A program made the translations under genes and the position numbers. The notes below the pieces were generated by a model. The model saw only the letters and a program-made list of their open reading frames with translations. It did not search any database and was not told the DNA's origin. A stretch of 64,000 nt of DNA from an uncultured Prevotellaceae bacterium. Lineage in GTDB: Bacteria; Bacteroidota; Bacteroidia; Bacteroidales; Muribaculaceae. Below are positions 8,390 to 15,850 of the stretch, in pieces (the first letter of the stretch is position 1; every line of letters begins with the position of its first letter). The stretch covers positions 1 through 64,000 of the forward strand of contig ONOU01000011.1 in NCBI GenBank assembly GCA_900319525.1, written 5' to 3'.

Positions 8390-10021
8390 ATGTTAAAAAC
8401 GCTCTGCCAGAAATTGGGAAACATTCTGTTGAAGCCATTCAGGGAGCACTTCCTCTTCCTGATAGTATTCTTTTTCCTTTTCACTAGCCCTTACTTCTTT
8501 TGGCATCCGATGCATGTCCAAGGGTTCAATATCTATATCCTTTATCTAGCCATTCACTGCCTTGTACTCTCCTATCTGGTGACCTTACTTGTCAGCGTGA
8601 TTAAGCCCGATGTCGCACGCAAGATTGTCCAAGGTGTCTTGATTGCTCTGGCGGCAATCCTCTTTGCGGTAAACTTTTACTGCAATTACGTGCTGGACTT
8701 CCTGTTTGATTCCGACATTGCTATGCTGATCTTGGGCACTGACGTCCATGAGACCAAAGAGTTTGCGTCAGCACTGCTGCCCACATGGATCATCCTGGCC
8801 GTGCTTGGCATCTATCTTCTCTTCATCATCCTGTGGTGGATATCTAAGCGCCATCGGCTCAACCTAGGGAAGAAGACCTCATGGGTAGCTTTGGGATTGA
8901 TTCTCATCTGTGCCCTTCTCAGCATCCGCAATTGGCGAGCTTGGGAAGACGGCCCCCTCAAGCTCTTTGAGGAGTTGAGCAATATTGAGAGTTCTGACGA
9001 CCTGCAATCGCATTACACCCATCCCGCCATCACCATTGCTGATGAAGCGCAGAGGCCCGCTAATGTCGTGCTCATCATCGGTGAATCCTTCGCCAGGGTT
9101 CATAGTTCGCTCTATGGCTATGACAAGGCGACCAATCCCCAGCTAGGAGCCTACCGTGACAGTTCGATGCTGTTCACGCTTGATGATATTGACGCACCTG
9201 CTCCCACAACGGCCCAATCATTGAGATTCATGCTCAGCGCCTATGCTCAAGAGGACGACACTTCATCCAATGAAAAGAAATGGTTTGAATACACCACCCT
9301 CATCGAGCTGATGCAGGAATGCGGCTTTGACTGCTACTGGTTCAGCAACCAGGCGCGAGGCAATAAACACAACAGCACGGCGCGAGCTTTTGCTGAAGCA
9401 TGCGACAGGCATTGGTTCCTACAGCAGGAGGGTAGTGACAGATACAATATCATGCCCGATAAGGTGCTGGTCGATTCTTCCTACCAGTTTGTCAATCAAC
9501 TGAATTCACAAGAGCGCCACTTCATCATCTATCACATGATGGGATCCCACTACGACTTCGCCATGCGATACCCCAAGGAGTTTGCCAAGTTTACCGAAAA
9601 CGACTATCTAACAGAGCCTCAAAGCCATCGGTCAATACTGGCATCCTATGACAACAGCATCCTGTATAATGATTATATCGTGAGTCAGATCATCAACCTG
9701 TATAGGGATAAAGAAGCCATTGTCATCTATATTCCTGACCACGGACAGGTCATGTACCGCGACCCCAAGGATCCCGACTACTATGCCCACGGCAAGATGA
9801 ATGACAAGGTGCGCTACGCGCTGGGTGTAGAGGTGCCTTTCATGATTTATGCGTCGCCGTCGTATCAGGAGAAATATCCCGAGGTGATGCAGCGCATCAA
9901 GTACAGGCAAGAGCATCCCAAGGCATGGAACAGCGATGACCTGCCTTACTTGATCATGGACCTGATTGGCGTGACAGCCATTGATGGAGAAGAGGTGAAG
10001 CCGAAGTCAGTACTCAACTAA
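8390..10021 (+). CDS. Phosphoethanolamine transferase (CptA/EptA-like sulfatase-fold enzyme)
   Basis: 543 aa from ATG 8390. Five membrane helices (about 15-200) precede a periplasmic alkaline-phosphatase-like domain. Visible metal and active-site motifs are IIGESFARVHSSLYGY (metal-binding Glu), APTTAQSLRFML (candidate nucleophile Thr) and IYIPDHGQ (Asp/His metal ligands). Such enzymes move phosphoethanolamine from phosphatidylethanolamine to lipid A, core sugars or other surface glycans. The motif after the nucleophile is closer to CptA than to EptA, so the acceptor is uncertain. A weak TACCTTTC box (8369-8376) precedes the start. The end overlaps the convergent pgeF gene by 8 bp. Confidence 0.85.
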   Translation: MLKTLCQKLGNILLKPFREHFLFLIVFFFLFTSPYFFWHPMHVQGFNIYILYLAIHCLVLSYLVTLLVSVIKPDVARKIVQGVLIALAAILFAVNFYCNYVLDFLFDSDIAMLILGTDVHETKEFASALLPTWIILAVLGIYLLFIILWWISKRHRLNLGKKTSWVALGLILICALLSIRNWRAWEDGPLKLFEELSNIESSDDLQSHYTHPAITIADEAQRPANVVLIIGESFARVHSSLYGYDKATNPQLGAYRDSSMLFTLDDIDAPAPTTAQSLRFMLSAYAQEDDTSSNEKKWFEYTTLIELMQECGFDCYWFSNQARGNKHNSTARAFAEACDRHWFLQQEGSDRYNIMPDKVLVDSSYQFVNQLNSQERHFIIYHMMGSHYDFAMRYPKEFAKFTENDYLTEPQSHRSILASYDNSILYNDYIVSQIINLYRDKEAIVIYIPDHGQVMYRDPKDPDYYAHGKMNDKVRYALGVEVPFMIYASPSYQEKYPEVMQRIKYRQEHPKAWNSDDLPYLIMDLIGVTAIDGEEVKPKSVLN

Positions 10022-10802
10022 GCCTCACTCCGGTAAATGTGCGGCCGCTGTTGATGCCCAAACGACGGGCCGAGAAGAAACGGTCATGTTCGCAGCGGGA
10101 GCAATGCTGCGACGTGACGATATTGCCCACGGGCACACCGGCAGCGACAAGGACAGCACGGTTGGCGGCGCGCAGGTCGATGTGCGCTTTGCCTGTCGCA
10201 GCGTTGCGCACCACAATATCGTCTAGGTTAAAACGGGCCTTCTTGAAGGCATCGACCACCTCGTCACCCACCTCAAAACACTCCTGGCAGATGCTGGGTC
10301 CCATCGCTGCCTGAATGCGGTCGGCACTGGCGCCTTGACGGCACATCTCCTCGACCACAGCCTTGGCTATACGTCCCACCGTGCCACGCCATCCCGCGTG
10401 GGCCACGGCGATAACGCCCGCTTGTCCGTCAACCAGGACAAGGGGCACGCAATCGGCGGTATTCACGCCAATGACAATGCCTTGAAGCCTGGTCACCAAT
10501 GCGTCAATGCCCTCAAGGGCGGCCTCCTGCTTGTCGATATCCAAAGTGCGGAAGCGCTCATCGATGACTGCCACACGGCACGAATGCGTCTGCCGTGGCA
10601 TGATCAGGTCATCCAAATCGACACCCAACTGCATGGCCAGCGTGAGCCGTGCATCCAGGACCCGCAGTGCGTCATCTCCGACATAATCGCACAGGTTCAC
10701 GCCTGAATAGGCGTTACGGCCATCCACCTGACCACGAGTTGTCGAGAAGGCCTCAACGCCCTCGACAGATCTTACAAAATCCAATTTCTCAAGTTCCATC
10801 AT
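10014..10802 (-). CDS. pgeF: Peptidoglycan editing factor, YfiH/laccase-domain family
   Basis: 262 aa from ATG 10802. The family's metal-site motifs are present: PRQTHSCRVAV, NTADCVPLVLVD and VAHAGWRGTVGRIA, and a C-terminal SQHCSRCEHDRFFSARR. Members act on muropeptides or purine nucleosides; in E. coli PgeF stops wrong amino acids entering peptidoglycan precursors. The GTG two codons upstream (10808) overlaps the promoter -7 box, so ATG 10802 (or 10799) is preferred, leaving almost no 5' leader. It is divergent from recF and convergent with the transferase gene. Confidence 0.9.
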   Translation of the reverse strand: MMELEKLDFVRSVEGVEAFSTTRGQVDGRNAYSGVNLCDYVGDDALRVLDARLTLAMQLGVDLDDLIMPRQTHSCRVAVIDERFRTLDIDKQEAALEGIDALVTRLQGIVIGVNTADCVPLVLVDGQAGVIAVAHAGWRGTVGRIAKAVVEEMCRQGASADRIQAAMGPSICQECFEVGDEVVDAFKKARFNLDDIVVRNAATGKAHIDLRAANRAVLVAAGVPVGNIVTSQHCSRCEHDRFFSARRLGINSGRTFTGVRLS

Positions 10803-10807
10803 GCTCA

Positions 10808-10815
10808 CAAAGGTA
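10808..10815 (-). promoter_or_regulatory. -7 box of pgeF
   Basis: TACCTTTG on the minus strand ends 5 nt before ATG 10802, so the transcript is probably leaderless. Confidence 0.65.
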
Positions 10816-10858
10816 GCAATTTATCCCCAATTCATCGGCAAAAATCAGCAAAAAGCAG

Positions 10859-10866
10859 TACCTTTG
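10859..10866 (+). promoter_or_regulatory. -7 box of recF
   Basis: TACCTTTG ends 4 nt before the recF ATG at 10871, again implying a leaderless transcript. It lies 43 nt from the divergent pgeF box. Confidence 0.65.
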
Positions 10867-10870
10867 TACC

Positions 10871-11983
10871 ATGACTCTGAATACGGCTACCATAGTCAAC
10901 TACAAGAATATCGCCGAGGCGCGGCTCGAGTTCTCTGCCAAGTTGAATTGCCTGATCGGCAACAACGGGCAGGGCAAGACCAACGTGCTCGACGCCATCT
11001 ACTACATGAGCATGTGCCGCAGTTTCTCCTCAGCCAGCGACAATAGCGCTGTGATTCGTCACGGCGAGCCCTACATGATGCTTCAGGGCAGCTACACCCG
11101 CCAAGAGGCACCCCTAGAGATCAGTGTTGCCCTGCAGCGCGGCAAGCGCAAGATCGTGCGCCGCGATGGTAAGGAATACCAGCGGCTGAGTCAGCACATC
11201 GGCCTGCTGCCAGTGGTCATGGTGTCACCCATGGACTTGGATCTGGTGCGTGGCAGCGGTGAGGAACGCCGCCGCTTCATGGACCTGATCATCTCGCAGA
11301 ACGACAACGAGTACCTCGATGCCCTCATCCGTTACAACAAGGCTGTGGAACAACGCAATGCCATGATCAAGAAGGAAATGCGTGACCCATTGCTCTATGA
11401 GACCGTAGAGCAGGAAATGATGCGCCAAGCCACATTGATCCACCAGCGGCGCAGCCAGTGGGTTGAGCAGTTCCTGCCCACCTTCATGCACTACTATCAT
11501 GCCGTGGCCGGCGAGAACGAAACGGTGAGCCTGCATTACAAGAGCCATCTCAACGACGGCACACTACAAGAGCACCTTGCCTCCACAAGAGAAAGAGACA
11601 TGATCCTGGGCTACACCACACGCGGCATCCACCGCGATGACCTGGAACTGCTGTTAAACGATTATCCCATGCGCCAAACGGGTAGTCAGGGCCAGTGCAA
11701 GACCTACACCATCGCCTTAAGGTTCGCACAATTTGATTTTCTCAAGGCCAATAACGCCACCGTGCCCATCCTGCTGCTTGACGATATCTTTGACCGCCTC
11801 GACGCCTGCCGCGTGGAGCGCATCATCGATGTCGTGTCCAGCGACCGTTTCGGCCAGATCTTTATCACAGATACCAACCGCACCCACCTTGACGAGATCG
11901 TCGCCCGCCATGGCGGCGGCCACTGCCTGATGCAGGTCGAGAACGGTAATGTCATTACAGTGAAAGGAGGAGCACAATCATGA
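10871..11983 (+). CDS. recF: DNA replication and repair protein RecF
   Basis: 370 aa, the usual RecF length. Walker A is GNNGQGKTN near residue 35, the ABC-like signature region is GSQGQCKTYTIALRF near 277, and Walker B/D-loop is ILLLDDIFDRLD near 301. RecF loads RecA at single-strand gaps together with RecOR. The next gene starts within its stop codon (ATGA), so recF and dciA are translationally coupled, an order often seen in Bacteroidetes. The start is fixed by the close promoter and by alignment with the conserved N-terminus (TIVNYKNIAEARLEF). Confidence 0.96.
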   Translation: MTLNTATIVNYKNIAEARLEFSAKLNCLIGNNGQGKTNVLDAIYYMSMCRSFSSASDNSAVIRHGEPYMMLQGSYTRQEAPLEISVALQRGKRKIVRRDGKEYQRLSQHIGLLPVVMVSPMDLDLVRGSGEERRRFMDLIISQNDNEYLDALIRYNKAVEQRNAMIKKEMRDPLLYETVEQEMMRQATLIHQRRSQWVEQFLPTFMHYYHAVAGENETVSLHYKSHLNDGTLQEHLASTRERDMILGYTTRGIHRDDLELLLNDYPMRQTGSQGQCKTYTIALRFAQFDFLKANNATVPILLLDDIFDRLDACRVERIIDVVSSDRFGQIFITDTNRTHLDEIVARHGGGHCLMQVENGNVITVKGGAQS

Positions 11984-12270
11984 AACGCACCGAGGCCAAA
12001 AACGTGGGTCAAATCATCAACGACCTGCTCAAGAAGGAGAATCTTGACGTTGCCCTCGACGAGCACCGCGCCAGCGCCCTGTGGCCACAAATCGTGGGCG
12101 ACGGCATCAACCGTTACACCATCTCACGCAGTGTGAGAGGCGGGGTAATGACCGTACGGTTGTCGTCGGCCTCGCTGGCCAACGAGCTGATGCTCATCCG
12201 CGCCAGCATCATCCAGCGCATCAACGAGGCCCTAGGCCGCGAAATCATACACGAAATCATCTTTAAATAA
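11980..12270 (+). CDS. dciA: DUF721/DciA-family protein
   Basis: 96 aa, a full-length DUF721 domain: Gln/Ile-rich N-terminus, then ALWPQIVGDGINRYT and a C-terminal beta-alpha unit (GVMTVRLSSASLANELMLIR). DciA proteins are ancestral loaders of the DnaB replicative helicase. It overlaps recF by 4 bp, so both are made from one mRNA; a joint role in replication fits. Confidence 0.85.
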   Translation: MKRTEAKNVGQIINDLLKKENLDVALDEHRASALWPQIVGDGINRYTISRSVRGGVMTVRLSSASLANELMLIRASIIQRINEALGREIIHEIIFK

Positions 12271-12298
12271 ACGGGGTTCCACCCATTAAGACAACCAG

Positions 12299-12333
12299 TG
12301 ACTAACAACTAAAGACTAAAGTCTAACAACTAA
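12299..12333 (+). repeat. 7-bp-period array before a start codon
   Basis: Five consecutive heptads of the type NNNCTAA (for example CAACTAA and AGACTAA) run without phase change and end 2 nt before the ATG at 12336. Confidence 0.8.
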
Positions 12334-12335
12334 AA

Positions 12336-12785
12336 ATGAATCACGCTATCGAATCACCATATCCCTTCAAGTGTTCAACCCCCATGCAGCTGCGTTTCAA
12401 CGATGTGGACGCGCTGGGTCACGTCAACAACTCGGTCTATTTCCAGTTCTTTGACTTGGGCAAGACACATTATTTCAAGTCATTGAACGTGCAAGCCGAC
12501 ATCGACTGGCGTCGCCCCACGGTCATCATCGCTAACGTGAACTGCAGTTTCCTCAAGCCCACCTTGTTCAACGAGTCGGTCGAGGTGCTCACCCAGTGCA
12601 TGCGCCTGGGCAACAAGAGCCTCACGCTGCTGCAACACCTGGTCAACAGCGAAACCCGCGAGGTGAAGGCCACCTGTGCCACCGTGATGGTCAATATGGC
12701 TCCCGAGACAAACCAGCCCAGCCCGATACCCCAGGTGTGGCGCGATGCCATCGTCGCCCACGAGGGCCACGAGTACAAGGAATAA
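12336..12785 (+). CDS. Acyl-CoA thioesterase, 4HBT hotdog family
   Basis: 149 aa hotdog-fold protein. The motif RFNDVDALGHVNNSVYFQFFD carries the Asp of the 4-hydroxybenzoyl-CoA thioesterase/YbgC type. The rest (VNCSFLKPTLFNESVEVLTQCMRLGNKSLTLLQ) matches the usual hotdog strands. It probably hydrolyses acyl-CoA thioesters; the chain preference cannot be read. It has no promoter box of its own in the short gap after dciA, so it may be read from the recF operon through the heptad array. Confidence 0.85.
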   Translation: MNHAIESPYPFKCSTPMQLRFNDVDALGHVNNSVYFQFFDLGKTHYFKSLNVQADIDWRRPTVIIANVNCSFLKPTLFNESVEVLTQCMRLGNKSLTLLQHLVNSETREVKATCATVMVNMAPETNQPSPIPQVWRDAIVAHEGHEYKE

Positions 12786-12791
12786 GAGCCA

Positions 12792-12812
12792 AAACTAAAA
12801 ACTAAGGACTAA
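12792..12812 (+). repeat. Short 7-bp-period array between convergent genes
   Basis: Three in-phase heptads ending CTAA lie just after the thioesterase stop and before the convergent DUF3667 gene. Confidence 0.6.
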
Positions 12813-12819
12813 CTGACGA

Positions 12820-13782
12820 CTAAAGACTTTTTCTTGCTTTGCGTGTGGCAATAAGATTGATCACATGCCCTGCAAGCATTGTCATGACGGCCATAAACAG
12901 CAAGCCACAAGCCGTGAGGGTTTTCACTGGCGGCATATCGCCGGCAGAGAACTGCTTGTCGTACATCACACCGAAATCGACAGCGAAGAATGCGAAAATC
13001 AGTCCGAATTGGATAAAGATGATAGTGAGTAAGATGAACGCCTCTCGCCAGAAGGTGCCCCATAATCCATAACCGAAGAGCTGCATATAACCAACGATAT
13101 AGTAAAACATCGTGCACAGGGAGATAGCGATGCTGTAGTAAGCATAGTCTATCAGCTCCAGATAGATCAGAAGGAAATTCAATACCACCATCAGCACCGA
13201 GAAAAGGACCTGGATGAAAAAGCCCTCGGGCAGACTGTGCCGGGTATTGCGCGGTGCATACCGGAACATGATCCATGTGGGGATAATGGCAAGGACCGAC
13301 ATCCCTAACATGCCCCAACTAAAGTGGCTCTCATACCATTGATAATAATCACCCAGCAGCTGACGGCTTTCTTCATCGGTGTCATACAGATGAATGCCAA
13401 AAACCTGAGGAAAGAGCCAATAGATGACCAGTGAATAAATCACAGTGACAATAAACAGCATCTTCACTGGCGGGAAACTCACCTGACGCTTGCCGCTGAT
13501 GTAGTCACTGATGAAATATCCGGGACGCAACAGCAGTTGCCAGATACTGAAGAGCAATGAACGGGTGCCCAGCCCCCAAATGTCCATAATGCCATTGCGC
13601 ACGCTATTCCAGTTGATGCGGCCCAAATCGGCCTTCTGTGAACAACGGGGACAAAAGTTGCCTGTGAACATCAGCCCGCAATTATTGCAGTAGTGAACGT
13701 CATCACAGTTTGTATATTTCACAGGCTCTTGTTGCCAGCGCTTGAATTGCTCATATTTTCCTTTAATCTCTTGCCGGTTCAT
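12820..13782 (-). CDS. DUF3667 membrane protein with zinc ribbon
   Basis: 320 aa. Residues about 26-50 form a zinc ribbon (CNNCGLMFTGNFCPRCSQ; two CxxC pairs), the hallmark of DUF3667. Then comes GLGTRSLLFSIWQLLLRPG and about six membrane helices (85-315). Function is unknown; the family is widespread in Bacteroidetes. It has its own -7 box (TACTTTTG, 13836-13829 on the minus strand). It lies between unrelated genes, so context gives no hint. Confidence 0.85.
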   Translation of the reverse strand: MNRQEIKGKYEQFKRWQQEPVKYTNCDDVHYCNNCGLMFTGNFCPRCSQKADLGRINWNSVRNGIMDIWGLGTRSLLFSIWQLLLRPGYFISDYISGKRQVSFPPVKMLFIVTVIYSLVIYWLFPQVFGIHLYDTDEESRQLLGDYYQWYESHFSWGMLGMSVLAIIPTWIMFRYAPRNTRHSLPEGFFIQVLFSVLMVVLNFLLIYLELIDYAYYSIAISLCTMFYYIVGYMQLFGYGLWGTFWREAFILLTIIFIQFGLIFAFFAVDFGVMYDKQFSAGDMPPVKTLTACGLLFMAVMTMLAGHVINLIATRKARKSL

Positions 13783-13828
13783 TTATCAATTACACCACAA
13801 TTACAGGTTCATAGTGATTTGTAATCTG

Positions 13829-13836
13829 CAAAAGTA
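13829..13836 (-). promoter_or_regulatory. -7 box of the DUF3667 gene
   Basis: TACTTTTG on the minus strand, about 46 nt before the ATG at 13782. Confidence 0.5.
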
Positions 13837-13909
13837 CATTATTTTGTCCACATATCGCCATGAGCGGCCCAAATTCTGAAAACGGCATTGATGGTTTGCA
13901 GGCGTCCTG

Positions 13910-13947
13910 AAAAAAGTCAGGCGCCTACACGGTGAGGGAGCCTGACT
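13910..13947 (-). terminator. Terminator left behind by a decayed gene
   Basis: On the minus strand AGTCAGGC (13922-13915 side) pairs across a 17-nt loop with GCCTGACT (13947-13940) and runs into TTTTTT. It follows the relic reading frame at 13974 by 27 nt. Confidence 0.75.
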
Positions 13948-13973
13948 TGTTGACCGTAATCTGGTTGATTACT

Positions 13974-14174
13974 TTACTTCATCACCTTGACAGCGCTGGT
14001 GGTACCGTCGGTGTAGGTGGTTACCTGGATGGTCATGCCACTGGGCTGAGCCACTTCCTGGCCTGCCATGTTGAAGTAGCGCACTGCGGCAACACTCTTG
14101 CCGGCATTCATCTCATTCACACCAGTGGGCTGGTCAAACACTTCAAGGTAAACGATGTCTGAAGCATTCTTTAA
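13974..14174 (-). pseudogene. Relic of a secreted surface protein: C-terminal module only
   Basis: The frame is open for 66 codons on the minus strand after an in-frame TGA, and has no start codon near its beginning. It reads ...VRYFNMAGQEVAQPSG... and ...VTTYTDGTTSAVKVMK to TAA at 13976-13974. This matches the tail of the intact 702-aa protein at 61669-63777 (VRYINVAGQE, VVTTYTDGSTTTAKVIK). The module normally closes much larger secreted proteins, and its intrinsic terminator is still present. The remainder of the gene therefore appears deleted, leaving the last ~60 codons. Confidence 0.8.
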
Positions 14175-14250
14175 TCATCACTGCCGCTATTATTCACAAT
14201 GCGACTCAAAAAACAAGAAAATGGAAACTAGAAAAGTGAAAACTTTATAC

Positions 14251-14258
14251 TACCTTTG
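14251..14258 (+). promoter_or_regulatory. -7 box of the kdsD-pfkB-like operon
   Basis: TACCTTTG, 30 nt before the ATG at 14289. A TTG in the box (14256) would extend the frame upstream but is part of the promoter. Confidence 0.65.
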
Positions 14259-14288
14259 CGTGTTCAAAACTATATACACCACAAAAAT

Positions 14289-14897
14289 ATGGACGTAAAA
14301 CAATCAATGCAAGAAATTCTGGAGGCCGAGAGCAAGGCCGTCCTTAATATACCTGTTACCGATGCCTATGAAGAGGCAGTAAAACTCATTGTCGAGCAAG
14401 TCAAGCACGAGGGTGGCAAATTGGTCACCTCGGGCATGGGCAAGTGCGGCCAGATCGCCGACAACATTGCCACCACCTTCTCCTCGACGGGCATTCCCGC
14501 CATCTTCCTGCACCCCAGCGAGGCGCAGCATGGCGACCTGGGCGTGGTGCAGCCCCATGACGTGCTGTTGCTGCTATCCAACTCGGGCCGCACCAATGAG
14601 ATCTGCGCCCTCGTGTCGCTGGCCCACAACCTGTATCCCCAGCTCAAGATTGTGGTCATCACCGGTAACAAGGACAGCGAGCTAGCTCACTTGGCAGACA
14701 TCTGCCTGTGGACCGGAAAGACCCAGGAAGTGTGCCCGCTGGGACTGACTCCCACCACCTCGACCACGGTGATGACCGTCATTGGCGACGTGCTGGTGGT
14801 CAACACCATGCGTGCCACAGGATTTACGCGCGAGGACTACGCCCTGCGCCACCACGGTGGCTACTTGGGCAGTGTGGCCAAGGGTACCAAATATTGA
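14289..14897 (+). CDS. kdsD: Arabinose-5-phosphate isomerase, SIS domain only
   Basis: 202 aa. It is a single SIS sugar-isomerase domain: TSGMGKCGQIADNIATTFSS, then PSEAQHGDLGVV with the catalytic-site His, then LLLSNSGRTNEI and the C-terminal GLTPTTSTTVMTVIGD. The KpsF/GutQ family converts ribulose-5-phosphate to arabinose-5-phosphate, the first step to KDO for lipopolysaccharide. E. coli KdsD carries two CBS domains; this one has none, which is common in Bacteroides. It is the first gene of a short operon with the PfkB-like and TPR-GDPD genes. Confidence 0.82.
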   Translation: MDVKQSMQEILEAESKAVLNIPVTDAYEEAVKLIVEQVKHEGGKLVTSGMGKCGQIADNIATTFSSTGIPAIFLHPSEAQHGDLGVVQPHDVLLLLSNSGRTNEICALVSLAHNLYPQLKIVVITGNKDSELAHLADICLWTGKTQEVCPLGLTPTTSTTVMTVIGDVLVVNTMRATGFTREDYALRHHGGYLGSVAKGTKY

Positions 14898-14917
14898 ATC
14901 CAACCATCAACCAGAGA

Positions 14918-15847
14918 ATGAGAAAAATCATAACCATCGGCGAATCGGTGCTCGACACCATCTATCACGGCAACCAACCCAGCCGCTCGTTTGTGGGTGG
15001 GCGCATCGCCAACACGGCGGCTATCCTAGGCACAATGGGCCTACCGGTTGCCATGGTGAGCGAGTGCTGCGATGACCGCGTGGGTGACATTATCATCGAC
15101 TACCTCACCCGCCACCACGTTGACGTGACCTCCATCGACCGCTACACGTCGGGGGCTACCGCCATGTCTATCATCTTTGACAACGGCGGCAAGGAAACTC
15201 CTGTCAATTACGGCATATACCCCGACCAGCGCTTTGACGTCGTGTGGCCCCGTATCGACGAGAACGACATTCTCTTGTTCGGTTCCCTATATGCCATCAC
15301 CGAGCCTCAACGCAAGGCACTCTTTGAGCTCGTCAATTATGCTGTGGAACGCAAGGCTATCATCATCTACCTGCCCGGATTCCAGCATGGCATCAATTTC
15401 CATATAGCCCACGTCATGCCTGCCATCCTCGAGAACCTGGAGGTGAGCGACTTGGTTATTGCCCACGAGCGCGACTTGCGCGACGTTTTCCCTGGCGAGA
15501 CCGCTCAGCAAGCCTATACCAACCATGTCGAGTTCTACTGCAACAACTACCTGCACATCCATCCTGACCTGTCCGTGACACGATTTGACAAGGGAGGCAA
15601 GACGATGCCTCATCCCGCCATCGGCCTGCCCACCAGGCACATGCTGGGCTGGCAAGCGGGCTTCACGGCAGGCGTCATCTACGGGCTCCTGAAGAACGAG
15701 GTGACTCGCGCCAACATCCACCAGCTGCCCCGCGCCACATGGACTGACATCGTTACCAGCGCACAAGCCATCGCAGCGGCCAGCGCTAATCCTGACCACT
15801 GCATCGACGAGGCCCTGGCAGCCCGTTATGCCACCGAACTCAAGTAA
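14918..15847 (+). CDS. PfkB-like protein, probably catalytically dead
   Basis: 309 aa. The overall plan is that of a ribokinase/PfkB protein: ITIGESVLDTIYHG at the start, VGGRIANTAAILGTMG as the sugar-binding region, and DENDILLFGSLYAI and VIYGLLKN at the end. The family signature TxGAGDxFxAG, holding the anion hole and catalytic-base Asp, is replaced by HMLGWQAGFTAG, so that Asp is Ala. The related Bacteroidales kinases keep GAGD. It may have become a non-catalytic sugar sensor or partner. Start chosen at ATG 14918 (preceded by AGAG); the open frame extends upstream into kdsD but only out of frame with it. It lies between kdsD and the TPR-GDPD gene, spaced 20 and 3 nt. Confidence 0.75.
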   Translation: MRKIITIGESVLDTIYHGNQPSRSFVGGRIANTAAILGTMGLPVAMVSECCDDRVGDIIIDYLTRHHVDVTSIDRYTSGATAMSIIFDNGGKETPVNYGIYPDQRFDVVWPRIDENDILLFGSLYAITEPQRKALFELVNYAVERKAIIIYLPGFQHGINFHIAHVMPAILENLEVSDLVIAHERDLRDVFPGETAQQAYTNHVEFYCNNYLHIHPDLSVTRFDKGGKTMPHPAIGLPTRHMLGWQAGFTAGVIYGLLKNEVTRANIHQLPRATWTDIVTSAQAIAAASANPDHCIDEALAARYATELK

Positions 15848-15850
15848 ATT

